Shown piece after piece: positions 1 to 8,419 of a stretch of 64,000 nucleotides of DNA (position 1 is its first letter; every line of letters begins with the position of its first letter). The stretch lies in the NCBI RefSeq assembly GCF_014205765.1, contig NZ_JACIIZ010000013.1, positions 124,001-188,000 on the forward strand, in the 5' to 3' direction. The translations under genes and the position numbers were made by a program. The stretch comes from Nitrospirillum iridis. Its GTDB lineage: Bacteria > Pseudomonadota > Alphaproteobacteria > Azospirillales > Azospirillaceae. The notes beneath the pieces are model-generated. The model was not told where the DNA came from. It saw nothing but the letters and a program-made list of their open reading frames with translations, and ran no database searches.

Positions 1-285
1 CGACGGGACCAGGGTGCGGATCAGATCCTGCGTGTCGCTGCCGGCCTGGCGTTCCAAATCCTCCGGCGTGAACACGTCCACCGGCGAGGGGCTGTCGGCG
101 ACCGAGCGGTCGACGCGGCGGCTGCCGGTGACGACGATTTCATTCAAGCCATCGGAATCCGCCGGCGCGGTCGCGGCCAGGGCCACGGCGCTGAGGGAGG
201 TGGAGGCCAGAAGTGAAAGGACGGTAACGGTGCGCAGACGACGCCCATCACGCGCGGAATTCCGCGCATAGCCCCGAAAACCCAT
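1..285 (-). CDS. TonB-dependent receptor, N-terminal part (runs off window start)
   Basis: Only the first 95 codons are present. They start at an ATG at 283-285 on the minus strand. The translation opens with a basic stretch and a hydrophobic segment ending in a run of small residues (residues about 17-40), consistent with a signal peptide. It is followed by the motif LNEIVVTGSRR, which is typical of the junction before the plug domain of TonB-dependent receptors, and then by plug-like sequence (SPSPVDVFTPEDL). Receptors of this type import scarce nutrients across the outer membrane. The substrate cannot be told from this fragment. Confidence in the family is high because the motif matches the other receptors in this window. 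Confidence 0.85.
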   Translation of the reverse strand, partial: MGFRGYARNSARDGRRLRTVTVLSLLASTSLSAVALAATAPADSDGLNEIVVTGSRRVDRSVADSPSPVDVFTPEDLERQAGSDTQDLIRTLVPS

Positions 286-441
286 TATGAAGTCTCCCAG
301 TTTATCGTTTCGATACGCTTCTGGGTCGCTTCGTGGTGATTTTTCCCCTGATGCCCGTAACGCCTTCAAGACGCTTTTGACAAAGCCTACGGGACACGAC
401 TTAGGGTTGGGGATGCGACATTTCGCCTTCGGCTGATGGGT
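286..441. other. Intergenic: leader of the partial TBDR gene
   Basis: This 156-base gap lies between the 3' end of the membrane protein gene and the start of the TBDR gene, both on the minus strand. It should hold the TBDR promoter. I see no convincing terminator, operator palindrome or RNA gene in it. Confidence 0.4.
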
Positions 442-2502
442 CTATGCCCCGGCCAGGGCGGTCGCCTCGTAAACGAAGACCTCGCCCTGGTGGAAGGTGG
501 CGGCGGCGCCGGAACCATCCCACGCGGGCATGTCCGGCGCCGCCACGACGTACCACCGGATGCCGCGCTGCCGCAGCAGGGCCGCGGCGGATTGGCGGTC
601 ACCGGCATGGTCCACGGCGGCCTGATCCGCCATGCGTTGCCGCACCACCGCCACCACCTCCGGCGTTCGCGTCGTCAGCATCTGGTCGATGCGCGCCACA
701 TGACAGGGAATGCCCGTCAGGGCGACCAGTTGCATCGCGGGTCCATCAAGGGCCCCGTTGGCGCCATGCCCACCGATCAGCATGCGATCCCCTGGCGTCG
801 CATGGTCCCGCAGATAGCGCGCCGCCTCCGGTATGCCGGGCTGTACCCGGGTGTGGAAGAAGGCAGAGGACCAACCCAACGCGGCCGAGGGGCGCGCGGG
901 GTCCGTTCCGTGGTAAAGCGCCAGAACCAGGGCGACGGCGGCCGCGACCGACGCGGCGCCCCGGCCAGGCCCCAACCGGTTGATCCTGGTGCCCCAGCCG
1001 CCGGCCCCGGCCAGCCTGACCGTGGTCCAAAGGGCAACGATGGCATAGAGCAGCACGAAATGCCGGTGTTTGTATTCCGACACGTCATTGTTCATGGGCA
1101 TGGGGGCCCAGAAGACCAGAAGGACGTAGGTGGCGCACAACAGCAAAGGGGGCATGTCCTCCGCCTGGAAGCGTTTACCCCGGGTCACCAGGGCCAGGGC
1201 CAACAACGCGGCCACCAGCCACGCCCCCAGGGCCGCCGGCAGCGCCATCAATCCGCCGGCGAGTGTTCGCCAGCCGTCACCAAGCGCATGCACCCAGGCG
1301 GCGATAGCCTCGGGGCCGTTGTTGTACAGGCTGTCCGCATATTGGGTGGCCGCCGTCCAGGTCAAAAGGCCCTGCCCCAGCCAGCCAAACACCAGCGCCA
1401 CGGTGAGAAGGGAGGCTAGGGCCAGCCCCAATCCGGCCAGCCTCCAACGCCAAGGCGCGGGTAAGAGGCGCCAGGCGACCGTGCCGGCCATGGCCGGCGC
1501 CCACAAGAGGAACATGTGGGCGCGGATGGCGATCAGCATGAACGTCAGCAGGACGGCCAGCGCCAGCGGCCCGGCCCCCCCGCCCCTGCACCATTTCAGA
1601 AGGCAGAGGTAGGCGACGGCGGCGGTTCCGATGGCATAGGCGGACCCGGGCGCCGTGAACAACAACCAATGGAAGCCAAGAAAGCCGTTGCCCAGGCCGT
1701 AGTGCGACGCATCGGGCACGAGGAGCATGAGCCCCAAAGCGATGAAGGCGACACCCATTCCCCCCATTTCCACCGCCAGCCCGAACAGCCCGCAGAGACC
1801 GACGAAAAGCCCCAACGGCAAAAGGACCGCGGTCGCCAGGCCCAAGGCGGGCAAGTCGGTCACCTGACCCAGGGCGGCGGGCAGCATGAAGGGTGCGTAA
1901 TGATAAAAATAACGCGGGGCGCCCGGCAGGATCAGGTCACCACCGCCAGCCGCCAAGGGGGCGCCGAAGGAGGCGACAACCGTTCCATGAGCGAAATAAT
2001 CTACCCAGCTAGGGAGCACCAGGGTCGCCGTCAGCGTGGGCAGGGCCGCGGCGACATGTCGGCAAAAGAAGGCGACCACGATGGCCCAGACCAGCGTCGT
2101 GAAGACGTCGGACCAGGGGATGGGGGGAAAAGCCGTCCGGCTTTCGCGCCGCACAAGGGCCCAGGCGATGATCACGGCCGACCATGCCACGAAGGCCGAT
2201 TGGGCGGTCCAATCGAAAACCAGGGTGGGAATCAACATGGCGACACTGCTGACGCTGATGCCGACGACCAGGGCCACCGGCAGCCGGGCCGCCAGTCCGT
2301 CGACCTTGAACTGGCTCAAAAGCAGTTCGCCGCTGGTCGTGACGATGGCGGCCCCAGCCAGGGTCGCGATAGGCCAGATCGGGGTGATCGGTGTGCCCGC
2401 CAACAGCAACAGGGTATCGATCAGGCCGCTGACGGTGACGATGAAAAGCAGCCTGGCTGCGGGCGATCCGGTCAGGCGGTGCGGGTTGGCATGGGTGGTC
2501 AT
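442..2502 (-). CDS. Large polytopic membrane protein, possible polysaccharide-cluster glycosyltransferase or translocase
   Basis: A 686-residue protein, hydrophobic for most of its length. It has at least a dozen predicted membrane segments between residues about 15 and 520, then a soluble C-terminal domain of about 150 residues (VQPGIPEAARYLRDH onward). The layout of many transmembrane segments followed by a soluble tail resembles GT-C glycosyltransferases and uncharacterised bacterial DUF membrane proteins. I do not recognise a specific family or catalytic motif. It is transcribed divergently from the acetyltransferase gene, and its place beside polysaccharide genes suggests a role in cell-envelope glycan assembly. 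That role is inference from context. The start is an ATG at 2500-2502. Confidence 0.6.
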   Translation of the reverse strand: MTTHANPHRLTGSPAARLLFIVTVSGLIDTLLLLAGTPITPIWPIATLAGAAIVTTSGELLLSQFKVDGLAARLPVALVVGISVSSVAMLIPTLVFDWTAQSAFVAWSAVIIAWALVRRESRTAFPPIPWSDVFTTLVWAIVVAFFCRHVAAALPTLTATLVLPSWVDYFAHGTVVASFGAPLAAGGGDLILPGAPRYFYHYAPFMLPAALGQVTDLPALGLATAVLLPLGLFVGLCGLFGLAVEMGGMGVAFIALGLMLLVPDASHYGLGNGFLGFHWLLFTAPGSAYAIGTAAVAYLCLLKWCRGGGAGPLALAVLLTFMLIAIRAHMFLLWAPAMAGTVAWRLLPAPWRWRLAGLGLALASLLTVALVFGWLGQGLLTWTAATQYADSLYNNGPEAIAAWVHALGDGWRTLAGGLMALPAALGAWLVAALLALALVTRGKRFQAEDMPPLLLCATYVLLVFWAPMPMNNDVSEYKHRHFVLLYAIVALWTTVRLAGAGGWGTRINRLGPGRGAASVAAAVALVLALYHGTDPARPSAALGWSSAFFHTRVQPGIPEAARYLRDHATPGDRMLIGGHGANGALDGPAMQLVALTGIPCHVARIDQMLTTRTPEVVAVVRQRMADQAAVDHAGDRQSAAALLRQRGIRWYVVAAPDMPAWDGSGAAATFHQGEVFVYEATALAGA

Positions 2503-2640
2503 GGTCGTCCCGGGGGCCGATGGGCGAGGCGGGTGGTGTTACGAAGGGCTGTTTGATTCGTTAACGCACCGGACCATATGACAAAGGATGTGGCATGTGC
2601 CATAGCAGGGTCGCGGCGATTGCGCGGTTGGGGGGCCACC

Positions 2641-3303
2641 ATGAGGGATATTGTCATCTTCGGTGCCGGCGATATCGCCGCCTTGGCCGACTTTTACTTC
2701 ACCCATGACTCGCCCCGGCGGGTGGCGGCTTTCACCGTCGATGCCGCCTTTCTCTCTGGTGACGCCTTCCTGGGCCGGCCCGTCGTGCCGTTTGAAACCG
2801 TCGCGGATCATTACCCGCCCGACCGGTTTGATTTCTTCGTGGCCGTCAGTTACGCGCGGTTGAATGCGGTGCGCGCCGGCAAGGTCGCCGAGGCCCGGGC
2901 CAAGGGCTATGAACTGGTCAGTTACGTCAGCAGCCGGGCGACCGTTTTCCCGGACCTTTCCCATGGCCATAATTGTTTCATCCTGGAAAACAACGTCATC
3001 CAGCCCTTCGCCCGCCTGGGAAACAATGTGACATTGTGGAGTGGCAACCACATTGGGCACCATTCGGTGATCGAGGATGACGTGTTCATCGCGTCCCATT
3101 GCGTGGTGTCGGGTGGGGTTCGTGTCGGCCAAGCCGGCTTCCTGGGGGTCAACACCACCGTGCGCGACCATGTCACCCTCGGGCCGCGATGCGTCTTGGG
3201 CGCTGGCGCCCTGGTCCTGGCGGACCTGCCGGCGGAGAGCGTGGTGGCACCCCGCGGCACCGAGGTCTCGCCCGTTCCCAGCCATCGTCTGCGGCGCATC
3301 TGA
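2641..3303 (+). CDS. NeuD/PglD-like sugar O- or N-acetyltransferase
   Basis: A 220-residue protein. The N-terminus MRDIVIFGAGDIAALADFY has the GxGD/A nucleotide-fold signature of the NeuD/PglD family. Residues about 95-200 carry left-handed beta-helix hexapeptide repeats (for example NNVTLWSGNHIGHHSVIEDD and VLGAGALVLADLP). These enzymes move an acetyl group from acetyl-CoA to a nucleotide-linked amino sugar or a sialic acid. The ATG at 2641 was chosen over an upstream in-frame ATG at 2578 because family homology begins there and a G-rich ribosome binding site precedes it. The stop codon overlaps the next gene's ATG by one base, so the two are probably translationally coupled. The sugar acceptor is unknown. 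Confidence 0.82.
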   Translation: MRDIVIFGAGDIAALADFYFTHDSPRRVAAFTVDAAFLSGDAFLGRPVVPFETVADHYPPDRFDFFVAVSYARLNAVRAGKVAEARAKGYELVSYVSSRATVFPDLSHGHNCFILENNVIQPFARLGNNVTLWSGNHIGHHSVIEDDVFIASHCVVSGGVRVGQAGFLGVNTTVRDHVTLGPRCVLGAGALVLADLPAESVVAPRGTEVSPVPSHRLRRI

Positions 3304-4229
3304 TGGACCGCATTCCAACCGGGCGCTGGCGCAAACTGGGCCAGGTGTTCGCCGGCCCGGCCGGCGCCAACCCATCCTTGCTCACCCACGCCGCCCTGCC
3401 TGTCGCCGTCCCCTTGGAAGGGGATATCGTTCGCGTGTTTTTCAGCGGCCGGGACGCGGCCAACCGTTCCGCCGTCGGCACGGTGCTCATCCGTTTGGGT
3501 GAGGTCCCCCGGGTGGAAGATCAGCCGGCGGCGCCCGTCCTGCTGCCCGGCGGCGTCGGCACCTTTGACGACGCGGGCGTCGGTGTCGGCTGCGTCGTGC
3601 CCGGTGGCGATACCGATCGACTATATTACATGGGCTGGAATGTCGGGGGCTCCGTGCCCTGGCGCAACGCCATCGGCGTCGCCTTTGGCGACGCGCGGTC
3701 AGGCCGGTTCGAGCGCGCCTTCGCCGGCCCGGTGCTGGACCGCAACGTGATCGACCCTTACAGCCTATCCTATCCGTGGGTCTTGCGTCTTGGGCCCGGT
3801 GACTGGCGCATGTGGTACGGCACCCATCTGACGTGGGGGGCCGCCATCGTCGATATGAGCCACGCCGTCCGCCACGCCTCGTCGGTGGACGGGCTGTCGT
3901 GGCACCCCGCCACCGGCCTGGCGCTTCCGCCAGAGGGGGATGAGGTCGCCACCGTGCGGCCGACGGTGCGGCTGATGGCGGGTGGCGGCTATGAGATGCA
4001 CTATGCAGCCCGGGGCGCCGACACCCCCTATCGCATCGGCAGGGCGGTCAGCGCCGATGGCCACCGGTGGGTCAGGGCCAGCGGCGGCCTCGCCCCGGAT
4101 CAGGAGGGGTGGGAAGGGGGCGCCACCACCTATCCGTGTGTGTTCGAACAGGGTGGGCGGCGCTGGCTGCTTTACAACGGTGCGAACTACGGCGGTACCG
4201 GCTTCGGCCTGGCGGTTTGGGAGGAGTGA
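3303..4229 (+). CDS. Glycosidase-like five-bladed beta-propeller protein
   Basis: A 308-residue protein that starts at an ATG sharing its A with the stop of the acetyltransferase gene. The repeated blade-like segments (FFSGRDAANRSAVGTV, LYYMGWNVG, WRMWYGTH, YEMHYAARG, LLYNGANYGGTGFGLAVWE) are typical of GH43/GH130-type five-bladed propellers found in polysaccharide gene clusters. Members of this group are often annotated as glycosidases or glycoside phosphorylases, but many are uncharacterised. No signal peptide is visible, so it probably acts in the cytoplasm. Tight coupling to the acetyltransferase suggests both work on the same glycan. Activity and substrate are not established here. Confidence 0.7.
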   Translation: MDRIPTGRWRKLGQVFAGPAGANPSLLTHAALPVAVPLEGDIVRVFFSGRDAANRSAVGTVLIRLGEVPRVEDQPAAPVLLPGGVGTFDDAGVGVGCVVPGGDTDRLYYMGWNVGGSVPWRNAIGVAFGDARSGRFERAFAGPVLDRNVIDPYSLSYPWVLRLGPGDWRMWYGTHLTWGAAIVDMSHAVRHASSVDGLSWHPATGLALPPEGDEVATVRPTVRLMAGGGYEMHYAARGADTPYRIGRAVSADGHRWVRASGGLAPDQEGWEGGATTYPCVFEQGGRRWLLYNGANYGGTGFGLAVWEE

Positions 4230-4245
4230 CCGTCCGTGGCGCACT

Positions 4246-4878
4246 TCAGGGATGACGGACCAGCACCGTGAACTCCCAGAGGCCATAGTCCTGCAGCAGT
4301 GCGACATGGCGGCCGAAACGGTCCAGGCATGTCCGCAGCGTTGCGGCCGGGTCGGCATAGAACAGGTCTTCCCGCCGCTTGTCCGGGTCCGACGACAGGC
4401 TTAGCAGGTTGAAACCGAAGCCCCGTTGGCCGGTTCGCGCCAGAACCTCCACGGTTCGCCACACATGGTCCGTCCATTCGGCGGGCGTCGCGCCCCGCAT
4501 GACGTTGAATATGCCGCTGGCGACGGCGTAGTCGGCCGGTGCCGAGGGCATGGCGCCGGTATGGAAGTCATGGCCGGCGGCCGGTCCATGCAATTGGCGG
4601 GCGGCATCGACCATGGCGGGCGCGACATCATAGCCGGCATAGGTCCCCTGATGGCCGGTCGCTCTAAGGAAAGAAAGGAAATCGCCATAGCCGCAGCCCA
4701 GGTCCGCGACGCTGGCCTGGGGATCGACCGACAACAGCCGCAGGAATTGCTGGTGGCGCAGGCGTTGGCTTTCACCGTCCTTCCAGTCGACGCCCTGGGG
4801 ATGGGCGCCATGTTCCGCCAACTTCGCGCTGTAGTATGAACTGACGGCGGTCAGGATTTGGGGCGAGGGCTGGGTCAT
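4246..4878 (-). CDS. Class I SAM-dependent methyltransferase
   Basis: A 210-residue protein starting MTQPSPQILTAVSSYYSAK. It carries motif I VADLGCGYGDFLSFL (residues about 55-70) followed by GYDVAPAMVDAARQ, the standard SAM-binding Rossmann core. Such proteins methylate small molecules or sugars; the acceptor cannot be read from sequence. The start codon overlaps the stop codon of the upstream glycosyltransferase gene by four bases (ATGA), so the pair is an operon. It converges on the glycosidase-like gene with only 16 bases between them. A role in modifying a polysaccharide or lipid carrier intermediate is inferred from context. Confidence 0.8.
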   Translation of the reverse strand: MTQPSPQILTAVSSYYSAKLAEHGAHPQGVDWKDGESQRLRHQQFLRLLSVDPQASVADLGCGYGDFLSFLRATGHQGTYAGYDVAPAMVDAARQLHGPAAGHDFHTGAMPSAPADYAVASGIFNVMRGATPAEWTDHVWRTVEVLARTGQRGFGFNLLSLSSDPDKRREDLFYADPAATLRTCLDRFGRHVALLQDYGLWEFTVLVRHP

Positions 4879-5879
4879 GGGCGGAACGGGTCCATGGGTG
4901 AATGGGTGGGGTCGTCGGCGAATGGTTCCCCGTCGTCCGCGCGGTGGATGGCGCGCAAATGCGTGTAGGGTCGGCGCTTCACCTCCGACAGGATGTTGGC
5001 GATGTAAATCCCCAGGATTCCGAGGATGAAGATCGTGACGCCGCCAAAGAACCACAGGGATACGATCAATGAATAGTAGCCGCTGACGACTGCGCCATAT
5101 ACAAAATACTTGAATAGAGAATAGCATATATAAGCAACGGAGGCGGCGCTGATGGCGAATCCAGAATAAAGGATAAAGTAAAGAATCTTGGTGGACGTGG
5201 TGGTGATGTGTTTCACCGCCATATCGATCTTTCGTCCCAGGGAATAAGAGGTGGGCGACAGCGACAGTTTCTCGACCGGCAGTGCCGTTTGACGGAATCC
5301 GGTGATGGCCCACAGGTGGGAAATCTGCATTTCCCGGTCGCGATGCGCAACCAGCGCTTGGACATAGGGGCGCGACATGAGGCGGGCGGTGATCAGATTG
5401 CGGGGCAGGGGCAGGTCGCTCAAGGCTTCGACCAGCGTGAAAAAGACCGCCCCGGACAGTCGCTCGAACAGGCCGCCCCGGCGACGGTTTTGCACCCCGT
5501 ACACCACGTCCCAGGCGCCTGCCGTCATTTCCGCATGGAAACGGGTCAAGACCTCGGGCGGTTCCTCCAGATCGCAGTCGATGAGGAAAACCAGATCGCC
5601 CCGGGCATGGGCCAGCCCCGTCATCATGGCCTTGTGATGGCCGAAATTGCGCGCCAGTTCCAGCACGACGACCCTGGAATCCTGGGCCATCAGGCTGCGC
5701 GCCACCGCTAGGCTGTCGTCGGGGGAACCGTCATCGACCAGGATGAACTCGACCCTGGAGGTGAGGGTGGCCGCCACCGCGCTGCACCGGGCATGGAACG
5801 CGGCGATGGTGGCTGATGACCGGTACAACGTCGTCACGATCGATAAGGTGAAGTCGCTGGTCGATATAGATCGCGCCAT
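4875..5879 (-). CDS. GT2 family glycosyltransferase with C-terminal membrane segments (GtrB/DPM1-like)
   Basis: About 334 residues from the chosen ATG (5877-5879; alternative ATG at 5889-5891). The N-terminal GT-A domain has FILVDDGSPDDS (residues about 46-56) and the metal-binding LIDCDLEEPPE (about 99-109). Two strongly hydrophobic segments near residues 235-305 match the membrane anchor of undecaprenyl-phosphate glycosyltransferases such as GtrB and ArnC. It probably loads a sugar onto a polyprenyl phosphate at the inner membrane face. The stretch coding for the membrane part (about 4980-5220) is visibly AT-richer than its surroundings, with codons such as ATA and AAA that are rare elsewhere in the window. 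This is a possible sign of transfer. Confidence 0.85.
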   Translation of the reverse strand: MARSISTSDFTLSIVTTLYRSSATIAAFHARCSAVAATLTSRVEFILVDDGSPDDSLAVARSLMAQDSRVVVLELARNFGHHKAMMTGLAHARGDLVFLIDCDLEEPPEVLTRFHAEMTAGAWDVVYGVQNRRRGGLFERLSGAVFFTLVEALSDLPLPRNLITARLMSRPYVQALVAHRDREMQISHLWAITGFRQTALPVEKLSLSPTSYSLGRKIDMAVKHITTTSTKILYFILYSGFAISAASVAYICYSLFKYFVYGAVVSGYYSLIVSLWFFGGVTIFILGILGIYIANILSEVKRRPYTHLRAIHRADDGEPFADDPTHSPMDPFRP

Positions 5880-6066
5880 TGCTTGACCCATCCTGTTATA
5901 TCCGCCTATACATAATGCAGTTATTTGTAAAGATTCAATCTTTCTGGCGCGATCAATCTTTCTTACCAAAACTGATATTCTTGACCGAACGGCGGTCAAG
6001 AAGCGCCTCCCGTATCTTTAAACGGAAATGACATCCGATGGATTGGGGGGTACCGCGAGGGTTTTT
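5880..6066. promoter_or_regulatory. Divergent promoter region between GT2 and aminotransferase genes
   Basis: This 187-base gap separates the minus-strand glycosyltransferase from the plus-strand aminotransferase. It is AT-rich compared with the rest of the window (about 5890-5995), as expected for promoters read in both directions. I could not identify a specific operator. Confidence 0.4.
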
Positions 6067-7224
6067 ATGACCGAACAGTCCACAGTCCCCGAAAGGGTGG
6101 GGTTCAATTGTCCGACCTTGGCGGGGGAGGAGTTCGCGCTGATCCGTCAGGCGCTTGACATGGCCCATCTTTCCGGCAACGGCCATTTCACCCGGCAGGC
6201 GCAGGCTGTGCTGGAAGGGCGGGTGGGGGGCGGACGCGCCCTGCTCACTCATTCCGGCACGGCCGCACTGGAGATGGCGGTCATCCTGGCGGGGGTGGGG
6301 CCGGGTGACGAGGTCATCATGCCATCCTTCACCTTCACCAGCACGGCGAACGCCGTGGCGTTGCGCGGGGGGGTGCCGGTTTTCGTGGATATTCGCCCCG
6401 ACACCCTGAACATCGACGAATCCCTGTTGGAAGCGGCGGTCACCCCCCGCACCCGGGCGATCTGTGTCGTGCATTACGCGGGTGTGGCGGCGCAGATGGA
6501 CACCATCGCCCTCATCGCCGAACGTCATGGTCTGACCCTGATCGAGGATGCGGCCCAGGCCTTGGGATCCCACTGGCGCGGCCGTCCGCTGGGATCGTTC
6601 GGCAGCTTCGCCGCCTTCAGCTTCCATGAAACCAAGAACATCATCGCCGGCGAGGGCGGGGCGCTGATCGTCAACGACCCTGCGGCGGTGGAGCGGGCGG
6701 AGATCATTTGGGAGAAGGGTACCGACCGGGTTCGTTTCCAGCGTGGCGAGGTCGCCAAATACACCTGGATGGATATTGGCTCCTCCTACCTGCCCAGTGA
6801 GATCACAGCGGCTTTCCTCCTTGCCCAGTTGCGGGCCGCCGAGGCCATCACCGCCCATCGGCTGGAGGCGTGGGGGCGCTATCACATGGCCCTGGCGGAT
6901 TTGGAGGCGGCGGGCCGGCTGCGGCGGCCCGTCATTCCCGACGATTGTACCCACAACGCCCATATCTATCACGTCCTGGTCCCGGAGGCGGGGCGCCGGC
7001 CCACCATCCTGCGCGATCTGGCCGCCCGCGGCATCGACGCCGTTTCCCATTATGTGCCGCTGCATTCCTCGCCGGCCGGCCGGCGTTTCGGTCGGGCGTG
7101 CGGGTCGATGCGCTGGACCGACGATCTGTCCGCACGCCTGCTCCGGCTGCCCTTGCACCCGCGCCTGGATGCCGGGGCGCAAGCCCGGGTGGTGTCCGCC
7201 TTGGGCGAGGTGCTGGATGGCTAG
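6067..7224 (+). CDS. wecE: dTDP-4-amino-4,6-dideoxyhexose transaminase (WecE/RffA-like, DegT/DnrJ/EryC1 family)
   Basis: A 385-residue PLP aminotransferase. The substrate loop HSGTAALEMAV (residues about 62-72), the cofactor-binding Asp in IEDAAQALGS (about 161) and the Schiff-base lysine in FHETKNIIAGEGGA (Lys about 190) are all present. The FHETKN-GEGGA form is characteristic of WecE, which makes dTDP-4-amino-4,6-dideoxygalactose for Fuc4NAc-containing glycans. The ATG at 6067 was chosen because GAGGG lies at a good distance upstream. Its last eight bases overlap the following WbqC gene. That WecE/WbqC arrangement suggests the amino sugar made here is passed to the WbqC protein. The exact isomer produced is not certain. 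Confidence 0.83.
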   Translation: MTEQSTVPERVGFNCPTLAGEEFALIRQALDMAHLSGNGHFTRQAQAVLEGRVGGGRALLTHSGTAALEMAVILAGVGPGDEVIMPSFTFTSTANAVALRGGVPVFVDIRPDTLNIDESLLEAAVTPRTRAICVVHYAGVAAQMDTIALIAERHGLTLIEDAAQALGSHWRGRPLGSFGSFAAFSFHETKNIIAGEGGALIVNDPAAVERAEIIWEKGTDRVRFQRGEVAKYTWMDIGSSYLPSEITAAFLLAQLRAAEAITAHRLEAWGRYHMALADLEAAGRLRRPVIPDDCTHNAHIYHVLVPEAGRRPTILRDLAARGIDAVSHYVPLHSSPAGRRFGRACGSMRWTDDLSARLLRLPLHPRLDAGAQARVVSALGEVLDG

Positions 7225-7981
7225 CCCTGCGGACGACGGGCGGCGCCCCTCCCGCACGGTCGTCATCACCCAATCCAATTACTTGCCCTGGCGCGGCTAT
7301 TTCGACCTTATCCGCCGGGCCGACGAGGTGATCCTGCTGGACAGCGTCCAGTACACGCGTCGCGATTGGCGCAACCGCAACAAGATCAAGACGGCCGCCG
7401 GGCCGGTTTGGTTGACCGTGCCGGTTGAGGTGAAGGGGAACTACCACCAGGCGATCGACGAAACGCGGGTGGCTGATCGTCGGTGGTCGGCGGCCCACCG
7501 CCGTGCCATCGAACTGGCGTACGGGCGGGCGCCACATTTCGCGGAGGGGTACCCCTGGCTGGAGGGCTTGCTGGCGGGGCTGGCCGAGGAACCCCTCCTC
7601 TCCCGTATCAATGAGGCCTTGCTGCGCGCGCTCTGCGCCCGCCTGCGCATCGCCACGCCCATCCGACGGTGCACCGATGTGCTGGAGCGGGAGGCCCTGA
7701 TACGGACCGATGCCACGGGCCGGCTGGTTGATCTTGCCACCGCCGTGGGCGCGACACGGTACCTCAGCGGTTCAGCCGCCCAGGGCTATCTCGACGTTTC
7801 CGCCTTCACCCGGCGGGGTATCGAGGTGGAATGGATGTCCTATGAAGGCTATCCGGACTATCCCCAACTGTGGGGCGCGTTTGAGCCCGCCGTGTCCGTG
7901 ATCGATCTGCTGCTGAACACCGGGCCGGACGCGCCGGCTTATCTGGGGCGTCCGGTCGTGACGGTCCAGGGCGGGCGCTGA
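7217..7981 (+). CDS. wbqC: WbqC family protein
   Basis: A 254-residue protein with the WbqC hallmark near its start, VVITQSNYLPWRGYFDLI, followed by DSVQYTRRDWRNRNKIK. The family is frequent in O-antigen and capsule clusters and is generally annotated as WbqC-like; its biochemistry is poorly known. The gene overlaps the 3' end of the WecE-like aminotransferase gene by eight bases in a different frame, so the two are co-translated. A role as acyl- or aminoacyl-transfer enzyme for the WecE product has been suggested for such pairs by genomic context, but nothing in this sequence proves it. Confidence 0.85.
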   Translation: MASPADDGRRPSRTVVITQSNYLPWRGYFDLIRRADEVILLDSVQYTRRDWRNRNKIKTAAGPVWLTVPVEVKGNYHQAIDETRVADRRWSAAHRRAIELAYGRAPHFAEGYPWLEGLLAGLAEEPLLSRINEALLRALCARLRIATPIRRCTDVLEREALIRTDATGRLVDLATAVGATRYLSGSAAQGYLDVSAFTRRGIEVEWMSYEGYPDYPQLWGAFEPAVSVIDLLLNTGPDAPAYLGRPVVTVQGGR

Positions 7982-8002
7982 CGTCCCGGGCCCTGGTGTC
8001 GT

Positions 8003-8419
8003 TCAGCGCAGGACCGGGCTGGACAGGGGTAGATTCAGCCAGAGCCAGCCGTCCTCGACCCCGCACGGCAAGGCCAGCAGGGACTGGCCGCGGCAGGGTC
8101 CTTCGATGCACACGCCGGTGTCGGCGTCGAAATGGGCGCCGTGGGCATAGCAGAGGATGCGCTGACCATCGCCGGACAGGAAGCGGTCCTTCCGGTATTC
8201 CAGCGGCACGCCCTGGTGTGGGCAGTGGTTGTGGTAAATCAGCACCGTGTCGCCCCGGCGCAGGGCGAAGATGGTGTCGCGGCCGCTGCCGGCCGGATCG
8301 AAGCCCCGCGCCTGGCCAGGCGACAAGGTGTCCGCCCGGCACAGGCGGATACGGGCATCCCCCGGGGCGGATATCTCCCCCGGGGGCTGGGCCCCGGGGG
8401 TTGGGGAAAGCGGCGCCAC
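8003..8419 (-). CDS. Rieske [2Fe-2S] ferredoxin-like protein
   Basis: A 138-residue protein with one Rieske centre: C66-P-H68 and C90-Y-A-H93, the CxH and CxxH ligand pairs. Rieske proteins of this size act as electron carriers for oxygenases, or as ferredoxin domains of nitrite-reductase or dioxygenase systems. The gene begins with GTG directly after the stop codon of the dioxygenase gene, with no intervening base, so it is the second gene of that operon. The pairing with an extradiol-type enzyme suggests a ferredoxin that keeps an oxygenase iron centre reduced. The real partner is not shown by the sequence. Confidence 0.85.
   Translation of the reverse strand: MAPLSPTPGAQPPGEISAPGDARIRLCRADTLSPGQARGFDPAGSGRDTIFALRRGDTVLIYHNHCPHQGVPLEYRKDRFLSGDGQRILCYAHGAHFDADTGVCIEGPCRGQSLLALPCGVEDGWLWLNLPLSSPVLR

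Noticed and set aside
442-1419. Long plus-strand open frame at 436-1419 opposite the membrane protein gene
   Set aside because: It is a shadow of high-GC coding DNA. The minus-strand translation has clear membrane segments, while this one is Gly/Arg/His-rich without domain features.
8003-8419. Small subunit of a ring-hydroxylating dioxygenase
   Set aside because: It has only one Rieske centre and no mononuclear iron domain, at 138 residues, so it is a ferredoxin-like carrier rather than an oxygenase subunit.
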